This document shows positions 28,428-35,989 of a stretch of 64,000 nucleotides of DNA, piece after piece (positions within the stretch are counted from its first letter, which is position 1; every line of letters starts with the position of its first letter). The DNA is taken from positions 1 to 64,000 of the forward strand of contig NZ_APJI01000021.1 in the NCBI RefSeq assembly GCF_000497575.1. Direction: 5' to 3'. Under the pieces are notes generated by a model. The model made no database searches, was not told the origin of the DNA, and saw only the letters and a program-made list of their open reading frames with translations. The stretch is from Afipia sp. OHSU_II-C1. Its GTDB lineage: Bacteria > Pseudomonadota > Alphaproteobacteria > Rhizobiales > Xanthobacteraceae. Made by a program: the position numbers and the translations under genes.

Positions 28428-29228
28428 TCAACCCAGATTATGGGAGTCGGTCCAGTCATCGCCGGCGATATTCGCGGTGACGCTGTTGAACTGGATGTTC
28501 GCACCCTGCGTGATGGTCTGGTTGAATGCGTCCTGCGTCAGAGCGGCGTCGGCGCTTGCAATGGCGCCCGTCGCGCTGTTGCCAGCCACGTCGTCGATCT
28601 TGGAGTCCATCTTGACGTCGCCGCCCTCGATCTTGGCGTCCATCGAGAAGCCGTGGCCATCATCGCCACCCTTGAAGGAAACCTTCGGATCGCACAGCGT
28701 GTCATTGTCCACCAGGTTGTTGACCTGATCGAGATTGAACTGGTTACCATTGCCGTCGAGCTTCTGGTTCACCACGTCCGGCATGATCACCGAACCATGA
28801 ACATCGCTCAGGCACGACAGATCGATAACCGGGCTGCTGAGGCCGTCTGCCTTCAGGTCGAGGTCGACCTTGACGTCAACGTCAACGTTGACCTTGTTGT
28901 CGATGGTGTTTTCGACCTTGTTCTCGACCTTGTTGTCGAGGCTGTTGTCGACCTTGTTGTCGACCTTGTTGTCAAGGTTATTGTCGACCTTGTTGTCGTT
29001 GCTGTTCTTGTTGTCGTTGCTGTTCTTGTTATCGTTCTTGTTGTCGTTATCGCTCTTGGAATCGAGCGACTGAACAGCAAGCTGGGCCTGACCTTGGGCC
29101 TGTCCCTGCCCCTGAAGCTGACCTTGTCCCTGAAGCTGTGCCTGCAAATTGGCCTGCTTCTGATCCTGATCCTGATCCTGCTTCTGGTCTTGGTTCGGAT
29201 CGTTCTTCTTTGGCTTGTGATAACCCAT
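28428..29228 (-). CDS. Gln-rich and Asn/Asp/Lys/Val tetrapeptide-repeat protein, probable secreted protein
   Basis: 266 residues, extremely biased. Residues 12-50 are Gln-rich (QDQKQDQDQDQKQ, then QGQGQ units). Residues 59-127 are tandem DNKV/DNKN-type units that grade into VDVDVKVDLDL. The last 140 residues are more ordinary and carry two Cys, the Met/Asp-rich SMDAKIEGGDVKMDSKIDDV and a final QGANIQFNSVTANIAGDD. It has no signal peptide. AGGAG sits well before the ATG. It is first in the type I secretion operon, so it is a candidate substrate. The long opposite-strand frame here is a shadow of the repeat. Confidence 0.7.
   Translation of the reverse strand: MGYHKPKKNDPNQDQKQDQDQDQKQANLQAQLQGQGQLQGQGQAQGQAQLAVQSLDSKSDNDNKNDNKNSNDNKNSNDNKVDNNLDNKVDNKVDNSLDNKVENKVENTIDNKVNVDVDVKVDLDLKADGLSSPVIDLSCLSDVHGSVIMPDVVNQKLDGNGNQFNLDQVNNLVDNDTLCDPKVSFKGGDDGHGFSMDAKIEGGDVKMDSKIDDVAGNSATGAIASADAALTQDAFNQTITQGANIQFNSVTANIAGDDWTDSHNLG
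28848..29054 (-). repeat. 12-bp tandem repeat coding DNKV tetrapeptides
   Basis: Imperfect tandem units near TTGTTGTCGACC (plus strand), each coding four residues of D/N-N-K-V type. The array is about 200 bp. Divergence is highest at the ends. Such arrays change length by slippage without breaking frame when units are multiples of three. Confidence 0.75.
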
Positions 29229-29701
29229 GACGAACTCCTATGGGATAAGGAGCATCTCGTCGCCTTGAAGATCGCTGATCTTCTACGTCTGCGATAATCA
29301 ATGCGCTGCGATGCGGTTGATGTCGGTCTCCCGACTGCGATCCCCTCGCAATTATTTGCGAGACTCCGCATCATCAGCGTTACTTATGTGGAAGTCTTGG
29401 AATAGCCGCACATTCGAGCATCGCGCATCGTCTTAAGAATTAGACAAATGTCACCATTCGGTGCGAATTCGACGGCGCATACGTCATTCGGTCATAACCA
29501 GACTAATCCTATTGGCTTAGTCCGGCCTATTCGAATGGGTGAGAATTGGCCATAACCATCTTGCATGAGACAGCGGCCATAGAAATAGCCTACACCACAG
29601 CCCCCTGGAGCGCAGCGCGAAAATGAGCCGCCGAGCAGTTTGTCCACCGGGAATAGTTGATCACCGCCTTCACCCGCGACCTCGCTGAGTGGTCAGTCGC
29701 A
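29229..29701. promoter_or_regulatory. 473-bp gene-free region upstream of the type I secretion operon
   Basis: No plausible gene. It should carry the operon promoter (reading leftward). It holds an inverted repeat GACTAA-N10-TTAGTC at 29501-29522 flanked by two similar strings, GGTCATAACCA (about 29490-29500) and GGCCATAACCA (about 29548-29558). These could be regulator sites. I could not identify a convincing -35/-10 pair. Confidence 0.35.
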
Positions 29702-30274
29702 TCAGCGCGGTGGCTTATTCGTCGAAGCCAGGTGGCTTTCCAGACGCGGCAGAAAATCCCAGATATCACGGTTGATGCGCGTCATGTCCTTTGTCGCCTT
29801 CACCATGCCCTTCAGCCGCGCTTCATCCATCGGCTTCATTTCGCCAAACCGAAGGCTATCTTTGGTCTGCACAATCCGCATCGATTGCGTATGGGTTATC
29901 TGCCCGCTTGCATCGACGATATACATACAGTGATTGAATTCGTTCCGAACGTGGGTGGACTCATTGAAACGCTCAATGATCTTGGAAAGCGACTTTTCGA
30001 GATTAGGGTCCCGGATAGTGATCTTTGCCAAGCGCTGGATAAGGTCGAGCCGCGCGCGCGTTGTATTAAGCGTGGCGAAAGCCAGGGCGGCAGAGGCCTG
30101 GTCCGTTCGCAAAAGAAGCATGAGAACGTAAATGAACAGGCTCTCGTTGTTGGTCCAGCTTGAAACCAGGTTTCCGATCAGCGCCAGAATAAGTGTACGG
30201 CGGTCGGCTGATGCGGGCGCCGATGCCGCGAGCGCCTCGAAATCCGGCTTTTGCGGAAGCTGGCTGGACGTCAT
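29702..30274 (-). CDS. Unknown cytosolic protein with a HEPN-like RNxxxH motif
   Basis: 190 residues, predicted helical, no signal peptide. Family not recognised with certainty. The sequence HVRNEFNHCMYI near residue 110 gives R-N-x3-H, the catalytic signature of many HEPN-domain RNases, set in an all-helical context (TRARLDLIQRLAKITI, LSKIIERFNEST). The start at 30274 has AGGAGT upstream; a GTG four codons earlier is less likely. It is divergent from the gene at 30405. No toxin-antitoxin partner of the MNT or HTH type is next to it, so RNase activity remains a suggestion. Confidence 0.6.
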   Translation of the reverse strand: MTSSQLPQKPDFEALAASAPASADRRTLILALIGNLVSSWTNNESLFIYVLMLLLRTDQASAALAFATLNTTRARLDLIQRLAKITIRDPNLEKSLSKIIERFNESTHVRNEFNHCMYIVDASGQITHTQSMRIVQTKDSLRFGEMKPMDEARLKGMVKATKDMTRINRDIWDFLPRLESHLASTNKPPR

Positions 30275-30404
30275 GAAGAAGTCCACTCCTGACTGGTCTG
30301 GAGCACCACGCGATTATTGAGGTATGATCCAGCAGGTCCTTGAACAAAACAAGGGCGGCTTTTGCATTCTGACACTTTTTGGAGACGTTACGGAGAGCAG
30401 CGAC

Positions 30405-30950
30405 ATGTGGCGCTGGGTCCTTGATCTGTCCAAAGTCCGCAGAGCACACAGGGCTGCTACCGCTGTGATCTCGCCGATGGTCGAAAAAAGCCGGCATCGG
30501 CTCGGCGGTATATCTGACCTTACATGGTCGGAACCGTATATGGTCGGCTTCATGGTCATGCTGATCACCATCGCCGCGAGGATCGAAGCCGGCAAGATCG
30601 AGGGCGAGGCTCTGTGCCGTGTGCAGGCGAAATCCTGGGAAGACATCACGACAATTCGATCCGGTCTGATCGGGGAAGAAGTGCTCTTGCTGAGTACGTC
30701 GCATAATCGAGACTTTGAAACCGGCTGCCGGAATGCGGTCGCGTTCGGCTCGATGCTTGTGGGGAATTCAATCCTCGTCGCCGGCCTGGGGAGCGGATGG
30801 CAGGATCGGCATCGCGACCTGCAAGATGCGGATTCCGACACGATGGCGGAGCGAGACGACGTGTCAGCCGCATGGGAACGCTTTTTCGATGCGCACGTCT
30901 CGATACATATCAGTGACATTATGGCAGAGCCCGGCCGAATTGTGCTCTGA
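30405..30950 (+). CDS. Conserved-looking protein of unknown function
   Basis: 181 residues from ATG 30405, which has GGAGAG at good distance; the frame is open to ATG 30324, whose only GAGG abuts the codon. The sequence starts MWRWVLDLSKVRRAHRAATA, with a hydrophobic stretch EPYMVGFMVMLITIAARIEAG near residue 50 and an acidic C-terminal half. No motif that I can name. It is divergent from the HEPN-like gene with a short shared region, so the two may be co-regulated. Confidence 0.55.
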   Translation: MWRWVLDLSKVRRAHRAATAVISPMVEKSRHRLGGISDLTWSEPYMVGFMVMLITIAARIEAGKIEGEALCRVQAKSWEDITTIRSGLIGEEVLLLSTSHNRDFETGCRNAVAFGSMLVGNSILVAGLGSGWQDRHRDLQDADSDTMAERDDVSAAWERFFDAHVSIHISDIMAEPGRIVL

Positions 30951-31170
30951 AGTTCCCTCGCGGAACCCGCGATGAGGTGCCTAGAACAAGCGATCAACTT
31001 TCAAATCGCAAGTTTTGTGCAGCGCGATGAGCCTCCACACAAAAACGTTGCAGGATTGCAAAAAAAGAGGACTATATTGAGTATTAGAGGCAAATTGATC
31101 GGATCCGGAAATATCGATTTTGAAATGGAAAGGTACGTGCGACGACCGAAGTAATGAGTAGGGGCGTATT

Positions 31171-32280
31171 ATGAGTATCAACGGCTATTCATACTCACTT
31201 TCATTCCGTAAACGACACCAACCTTTGGACGATTTGTCTGAACAATTTTCTAGTAACGAATTTCCAGAACCTCGTGCCAACCAGAATACGATCCAGCCGC
31301 ACAAGATTCATCCCAGCGATCGTTTTCAGCAATTTGCAATCAAGCAATCTCTTCTAAAACGATCGTTGCCGAATAGAGCTCGTCTTTTCACACTAGCTCC
31401 TTCCGATGGCCAACGTATCCAGCGCGAGACAAATCCCCGCCCAGAACCGGCGTTTCGACGCGAGATCAACTCCCAGGATCCGCATCCTCACCCACCGCAT
31501 CATCGCGCAGACACCAAAACCCACACCAAACCGAATGAGATCACGCGTCTCAACGGCGTAAACGGGAAAGACCACAAACCTGCGGCGAAGAAGCCGGGAA
31601 TCGTTGTGATCCATCCACGCGCATTCTTTCGAGACTGCTTTGTTCGCTGTCTTGAAATTTCTTACAGAAGCCACGACATCTTCGCGTTCACAAATATCTG
31701 CGAATGGCGAAATTCTACCGAACAAAGCGCCCTCACCCCGACGGTCATCGTATTCTTCGTCGATGGCAGCGGATCATCCAGCGTTGCCGATCTCCAGTTT
31801 CTTGAGTCAAGTGCGGCAAGTATTCCTGTCGTCATCATGTCCGACATAGACGACACCAACTATGTGATGCATGCATTGCGAAATGGCGCGCGCGGTTACA
31901 TTCCCACAAGCTTGCCATTCAATGTCGCAGTTGAAGCCGTCCGTCTGGTGGAAGCTGGCGGCACGTTTGTGCCTGTCAGCAGCCTGGAGCTTGATAGAAA
32001 CAAGCAATCGGCGACATCAAAAGCGAACGAACTTCTGACAGAACGGCAGATGATGGTTGTCGAAGCACTTTGCCAGGGAATGGCCAACAAGCAGATTGCC
32101 TATGAACTCGGAATGAGCGAGCACACCGTTAAGGTTCATCTTCGCCACATCATGCGAAAGCTCAAAGTCAGGAACCGGACGGAAGTTGCCGTCCTGACCA
32201 AAGACTTCTTTGAAAAAACAAATGAGCAAAGGTGGCTGGACTCCGGTGCCGCCTCCCCTAAGGATGCTCAGTCGTCCTGA
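31171..32280 (+). CDS. LuxR/FixJ-type regulator with degenerate receiver and long N-terminal extension
   Basis: 369 residues. About 1-140 is a polar, Pro/His/Arg-rich extension of no known fold. About 143-265 resembles a response-regulator receiver (GIVVIHPRAFFRDCFVRCLE, then SIPVVIMSD, then ALRNGARGYIPT), but the usual acidic pair after the first strand is HPR and the phospho-acceptor strand reads VIVFFVDGSG, so phosphorylation is doubtful. About 285-350 is a LuxR helix-turn-helix (LTERQMMVVEALCQGMANKQ, then EHTVKVHLRHIMRKL). A TATATT sequence at about 31074 could be its -10 box. It may control the nearby secretion operon. Confidence 0.82.
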   Translation: MSINGYSYSLSFRKRHQPLDDLSEQFSSNEFPEPRANQNTIQPHKIHPSDRFQQFAIKQSLLKRSLPNRARLFTLAPSDGQRIQRETNPRPEPAFRREINSQDPHPHPPHHRADTKTHTKPNEITRLNGVNGKDHKPAAKKPGIVVIHPRAFFRDCFVRCLEISYRSHDIFAFTNICEWRNSTEQSALTPTVIVFFVDGSGSSSVADLQFLESSAASIPVVIMSDIDDTNYVMHALRNGARGYIPTSLPFNVAVEAVRLVEAGGTFVPVSSLELDRNKQSATSKANELLTERQMMVVEALCQGMANKQIAYELGMSEHTVKVHLRHIMRKLKVRNRTEVAVLTKDFFEKTNEQRWLDSGAASPKDAQSS

Positions 32281-32355
32281 ATCGCGTCGGGTAGCCTCCA
32301 TCGAATCCAAGCTAGGTCATACCGACGAAGCGCAGCACGTTAGAGGCTGCGATTC
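32279..32355. terminator. Long inverted repeat between convergent genes
   Basis: Outer arms GAATCGC / GCGATTC and inner arms AGCCTC / GAGGCT, adjacent on the right side and 7 bases apart on the left, with a 44-base loop. It starts in the stop codon of the LuxR-type gene and ends just before the end of the convergent dehydrogenase gene. No U-tract is present, so terminator function is tentative. Confidence 0.3.
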
Positions 32356-32360
32356 CATCT

Positions 32361-33452
32361 CTATAGAAACGCGGTGCTGCGGTTGGCTCGGCCAAGCGCA
32401 TCAATCAGGCTTTGCTCGGTCACCGTTCCGGTAAATTGCCTGAGATATGGCGCTTCAGCGATCGACCGCTGAGCGATCGTCCGGATGCCAGCCTGCTCGT
32501 CGCCGAAAAAACCGAGGTCTTTCAGGCTGGTCGGAAGGCCAATGGTCTTAAAGAAGGTAACCATGTCAGCGAGAAATTCAGGCGATCTTTGCTCAAGACA
32601 AAGCTGCGTCAACAGACCAAATGCCACCTGTTCGCCGTGGAGCGCGCCATTGAGTGACGGAACCGCCGAGAACCCGCGTGTCAGCGAATGCGCGATCGAT
32701 AAGCCCCCGCTTTCAAAACCGAGCCCGCTAAGCAGAATCGTCGCTTCCACAATATTCTCAAACGCGTCGTCTGGCGACTGTCGATCAATCGCCGCAAGTG
32801 ATGCAACCGCTTCCTTCCTGATCACCCGATAGCACTGATCGGCAATCGCGACTGCGAGCGCGGCGGGGCGCGCCTTATAGAAATTCATGCCGCCCGAACC
32901 AAAGCACTGTTCCGCTTCGAATTTCTTGGAGAGCGCATCGCCGATTCCGGCAACGAAGAAACGACGCGGTGCACGCGCGATGATTGAAGTGTCGACAACG
33001 ACCACGTCCGGGTTCGTCGGCATCAGCCTGACTTCCTTCAGAACATGATCGTCGGTGTAGATGATTGCAAGCCGGCTGGTTGGCGCGTCGTTCGAGGCCA
33101 CCGTCGGCACCACGATGATGCCTCCGCCTCGCTGGATGCGGACACCTTTCGCAGTATCGATCGCCTTGCCGCCCCCAATCGCGATGATGACATCGGCCCT
33201 AGCAGCGTTCGCCATGGCCGTCATCGCGTCGATCTGGGCAGCAGAACATTCTCCCGAGAACTCAGCGAACTCCACGCCGTCGGTGCATGGCTGGAGCAAT
33301 GTTTCGAGCTGCTTGCGAAGGGTGCCGATCACCGCCACATCCGCCACAATGAACGGTCGGCGGCCATATAGCGGAGCCAGCGTCACAAGCTCATTCAGAG
33401 CGCCGGGGCCCTGAACGTATCGATGCGGGCCGCCGAATGCTCGAATGGTCAT
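32361..33452 (-). CDS. Iron/zinc-dependent glycerol dehydrogenase-like enzyme (GldA family)
   Basis: 363 residues, the normal size for GldA. NAD-binding IAIGGGKAIDTAKGV lies near residue 92 and substrate loop VPTVASNDAPTS near 116. The three metal ligands are visible: Asp in GIGDALSKKFEA, His in GLSIAHSLTRGF and His in NGALHGEQVAFG. GldA enzymes oxidise glycerol or similar vicinal diols to the ketone. It overlaps the SDR gene by four bases and is last in the operon. Because the operon is a sugar/polyol type, the substrate may be another small polyol. Confidence 0.85.
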   Translation of the reverse strand: MTIRAFGGPHRYVQGPGALNELVTLAPLYGRRPFIVADVAVIGTLRKQLETLLQPCTDGVEFAEFSGECSAAQIDAMTAMANAARADVIIAIGGGKAIDTAKGVRIQRGGGIIVVPTVASNDAPTSRLAIIYTDDHVLKEVRLMPTNPDVVVVDTSIIARAPRRFFVAGIGDALSKKFEAEQCFGSGGMNFYKARPAALAVAIADQCYRVIRKEAVASLAAIDRQSPDDAFENIVEATILLSGLGFESGGLSIAHSLTRGFSAVPSLNGALHGEQVAFGLLTQLCLEQRSPEFLADMVTFFKTIGLPTSLKDLGFFGDEQAGIRTIAQRSIAEAPYLRQFTGTVTEQSLIDALGRANRSTAFL

Positions 33453-34225
33453 TGATCACCCCAGAAAAAATCACGCTTGCCGCCGTCCATGCAGATCAGC
33501 GCGCCATTGATAAAAGCAGCCTGAGCGGAACACAAAAAGGCGATCAGCGAACCTACCTCTTCCGGTTGGCAGAAGCGGCCGAGCGGATTTTGCCCGGCGA
33601 TGATCGCCCGCTTCTCCGCGGAAAACCCCGCGATCAGCGCGGTCTCGACATAACCGGGCGCGATCGCATTCACGGTAATGCCAGCACTGCCCACTTCCTT
33701 TGCGAGCGTCCGTGTAAACCCAATAACCCCTGCTTTCGCAGCCGAATAGTTCGTCACGCCAGGACGTCCGCCACCCGTAACATTCATCGACGAGGTATTC
33801 ACGATGCGGCCGAAACGTCCCTCGCGCATTAACGGAACTGCGTGCTTGCTGCACAGAAAGGTGCTGCGCAGATGGGTGCGGACAATAATATCCCAGTCGT
33901 CGAGGGACATGTTTTCGGCCAGGCTTCCGAGGTGGCGTCCGCCCGCTCCAGCATTATTCACCAAAATATCGAGATGACCGAGACCGCGATGCGCTTCGCC
34001 CACGACCGCCTCTGCGCCGGCCTCCTCGGATACGTCGCCAATGCAGGCTACCGCCTTCGTCCCGCTCGCGCGCAATTCGGCGACCGTGGCGTCAGCGGCC
34101 TCGCGATCGATATCATTGATCGCAATCGAACAACCTTCCGCAGCAAGCGCAAGCGCTTCAGCCTTACCGATACCTCTTGCCGCGCCGGTCACCAGTGCGG
34201 CCTTGCCTTTCAGTCCAAGATCCAT
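33449..34225 (-). CDS. Short-chain dehydrogenase/reductase (SDR)
   Basis: 258 residues, classical SDR: cofactor motif TGAARGIGKAEA, NNAGAGG, active-site Ser in VNTSSMN and Y-x3-K in NYSAAKAG, then PGYVETAL. The acidic residue at the end of the second strand (INDID) favours NAD. It lies between the permease gene and the GldA-like gene in one operon, so it probably oxidises the imported polyol or an intermediate. Confidence 0.88.
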   Translation of the reverse strand: MDLGLKGKAALVTGAARGIGKAEALALAAEGCSIAINDIDREAADATVAELRASGTKAVACIGDVSEEAGAEAVVGEAHRGLGHLDILVNNAGAGGRHLGSLAENMSLDDWDIIVRTHLRSTFLCSKHAVPLMREGRFGRIVNTSSMNVTGGGRPGVTNYSAAKAGVIGFTRTLAKEVGSAGITVNAIAPGYVETALIAGFSAEKRAIIAGQNPLGRFCQPEEVGSLIAFLCSAQAAFINGALICMDGGKRDFFWGDQ

Positions 34226-34227
34226 GA

Positions 34228-35064
34228 TTAGCCTTTTACTGCGCCGGCACCGAGGCCTTGAATGAAATACTGCGTCAGCAGCGCGAATGCCGCGAACAAT
34301 GGCAGCGCTATCAGCGTCGATCCCGCCATGATTTCCCCCCAGCGCAGATCGAATGATCCAACCATCGAGGCAAGTCCCACCGGGAGCGTTTTGTTCGCAT
34401 CACTTCCGATCATGATTAGCGCGAAAGTGTAGTCGGTCCACGACAGCAAGAACGAGAAGATCGCAACCGTGATCAGTCCCGGCAACGACAACGGCAGAAC
34501 GACCCGCAGAAATGCACCAAGCCGCGTACATCCATCGACCATCGCGGCTTCCTCCAGCTCGAAAGGCATTCCTTTGAAGAATCCCCAAAGGAACCAGACA
34601 CCCAGTGGCAGCGTCAGCGTCAAATGCGACGCAATGAGCCCGGTCAATGTATCGCTAAGACCAAGTTGCGCGAAGATCGTGAACATCGGAATCGCGATCA
34701 GCAACGGCGGAAACATGTAGGCATACAACATGGCTCCGACGATCAGCTTCTTGCCGCGAATACGCTGACGCGTTACCGCATAAGCAATCATAATCGAGAA
34801 GATCATCGTTACGGCAACGGTTACCACTGCAACGATGACACTGTTCAGGAAGTGCGTCGGATAATCGGTCAGCTCAAGGAGATTTCGATAGTATTCAAGC
34901 GTCAACGGTCCGGGCAGCAAAGAGACGCGGCTCAAGAGACTCGTCGGCTCGCGCAGGCTTGAAATCACCATCCAATAGATCGGAAATGCCGAATAAATGG
35001 CTATAACAGCCGCCGCGATATAGATTCCGAGACGAGCGGGAAGCGAACGGCGGGTGATGGCCAT
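34228..35064 (-). CDS. Carbohydrate ABC transporter permease (MalG-like)
   Basis: 278 residues with six membrane segments and the EAA loop (ELEEAAMVDGCTRLGAFLRVVLP near residue 165). It opens ARLGIYIAAAVIAIYSAFPIYWM like MalG/UgpE proteins. It pairs with the MalF-like permease, whose stop overlaps this start by one base. Together they form the membrane channel of the importer fed by the binding protein at 35990. Confidence 0.9.
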   Translation of the reverse strand: MAITRRSLPARLGIYIAAAVIAIYSAFPIYWMVISSLREPTSLLSRVSLLPGPLTLEYYRNLLELTDYPTHFLNSVIVAVVTVAVTMIFSIMIAYAVTRQRIRGKKLIVGAMLYAYMFPPLLIAIPMFTIFAQLGLSDTLTGLIASHLTLTLPLGVWFLWGFFKGMPFELEEAAMVDGCTRLGAFLRVVLPLSLPGLITVAIFSFLLSWTDYTFALIMIGSDANKTLPVGLASMVGSFDLRWGEIMAGSTLIALPLFAAFALLTQYFIQGLGAGAVKG

Positions 35065-35924
35065 TAATCATCCTCCAGCGGGAAAATACGAAAATAGAAG
35101 AACACCGCTATTGACAGGATCGCAAACGAGATCGTGGCAATCGCAGCACCTCCACCGATGTCGAACAGACTGAAGGCGTGACGATACGAGAGAATGGCAA
35201 GATTTTCCGTCGAACCGACGGGACCGCCTTTTGTGAGCAGCCAGATCACATCGAACTTGTTGAACATCCAGATCGCACGCAGCAGCACAACAACCGTCAG
35301 GATCGGCTTCAACATCGGAAGCGTGATGTGAAAAAAGCGCTGAACAGCCGTCGTCCCGTCGACCTTGGCGGCCTCGTAAAGAGATACCGGAATGGTCTGA
35401 AGCGCTGCGAGGAAGCACGTCGTGACAAACGGCGTCCACATCCAGACGCTAACCAGGATGGTTGAACCCATCGCCGCGCCGGAACTCTCGAACCAGTTCA
35501 CCGGTGGCAATCCGATCGCCGCAATGGCCTTGGTGATAATGCCAATGCTGCCATCGACCATCCACTTGAATGTCAGGATGACAACGACCGTTGGCAACAG
35601 GTACGGAAGAATGGAGAGGCCGCGCACAAAGTTTCGGCCCGGGAAAACCTCGTTCAGGATCAGTGCAAAGCCTATTCCGAGGATCACCTGAAGAACGATC
35701 GATCCCAGGGAGTATACGATGCCGTTCCAGAGCGCCCGCCAGAACTCTGGCAATTGCAGAATCGTAACATAGTTGTCGAAACCGACCCACTTGGCCGCAC
35801 CGACAAACGAGTCGAGCTTGTAGAAGCTCAGGCTGATGGCATACGCCACCGGCGCGACGATCAGAACGAGCGTCACGAGAAGTCCGATCACCAGGAAGGT
35901 GTATATCGTCGCCTTCGAACTCAA
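35064..35924 (-). CDS. Carbohydrate ABC transporter permease (MalF-like)
   Basis: 286 residues from TTG 35924, which has GGAAAG upstream; the open frame continues into the binding-protein gene but would read through the terminator-like hairpin and give a Cys-rich unmembrane-like start. Six membrane segments and the EAA loop (SLYEAAKVDGTTAVQRFFHITLP) are present. It is the partner of the MalG-like subunit. Expression is probably lower than that of the binding protein because of the hairpin before it. Confidence 0.85.
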   Translation of the reverse strand: MSSKATIYTFLVIGLLVTLVLIVAPVAYAISLSFYKLDSFVGAAKWVGFDNYVTILQLPEFWRALWNGIVYSLGSIVLQVILGIGFALILNEVFPGRNFVRGLSILPYLLPTVVVILTFKWMVDGSIGIITKAIAAIGLPPVNWFESSGAAMGSTILVSVWMWTPFVTTCFLAALQTIPVSLYEAAKVDGTTAVQRFFHITLPMLKPILTVVVLLRAIWMFNKFDVIWLLTKGGPVGSTENLAILSYRHAFSLFDIGGGAAIATISFAILSIAVFFYFRIFPLEDD

Positions 35925-35941
35925 AATTCGTCTTTCCGTGG

Positions 35942-35970
35942 AAAAACCCGGCCGGGAGCATCCGGCCGGG
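35942..35970 (-). terminator. Intercistronic rho-independent terminator after the binding-protein gene
   Basis: On the minus strand: CCCGGCCGG, six-base loop, CCGGCCGGG, then TTTTT. The stem is nine G-C pairs. It lies between the binding-protein stop and the permease start in one operon, so it should work as a partial terminator or an mRNA-stabilising hairpin. Confidence 0.85.
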
Positions 35971-35989
35971 CAGTTGGCACACGCGTTTC

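Noticed and set aside
28848-29195. Tandem repeats that could suggest a CRISPR array
   Set aside because: Units are 12 bp with no spacers, stay in frame and code a tetrapeptide repeat.
28311-29297. Long plus-strand open frame (328 codons, Val/Leu-rich)
   Set aside because: It is the mirror of the repeat gene on the minus strand; its hydrophobic runs come from the antisense of the DNKV array, and it has no ribosome site.
30972-31154. 60-codon plus-strand frame before the LuxR-type gene
   Set aside because: Weak start, no known motif, and it covers the likely promoter of the regulator.
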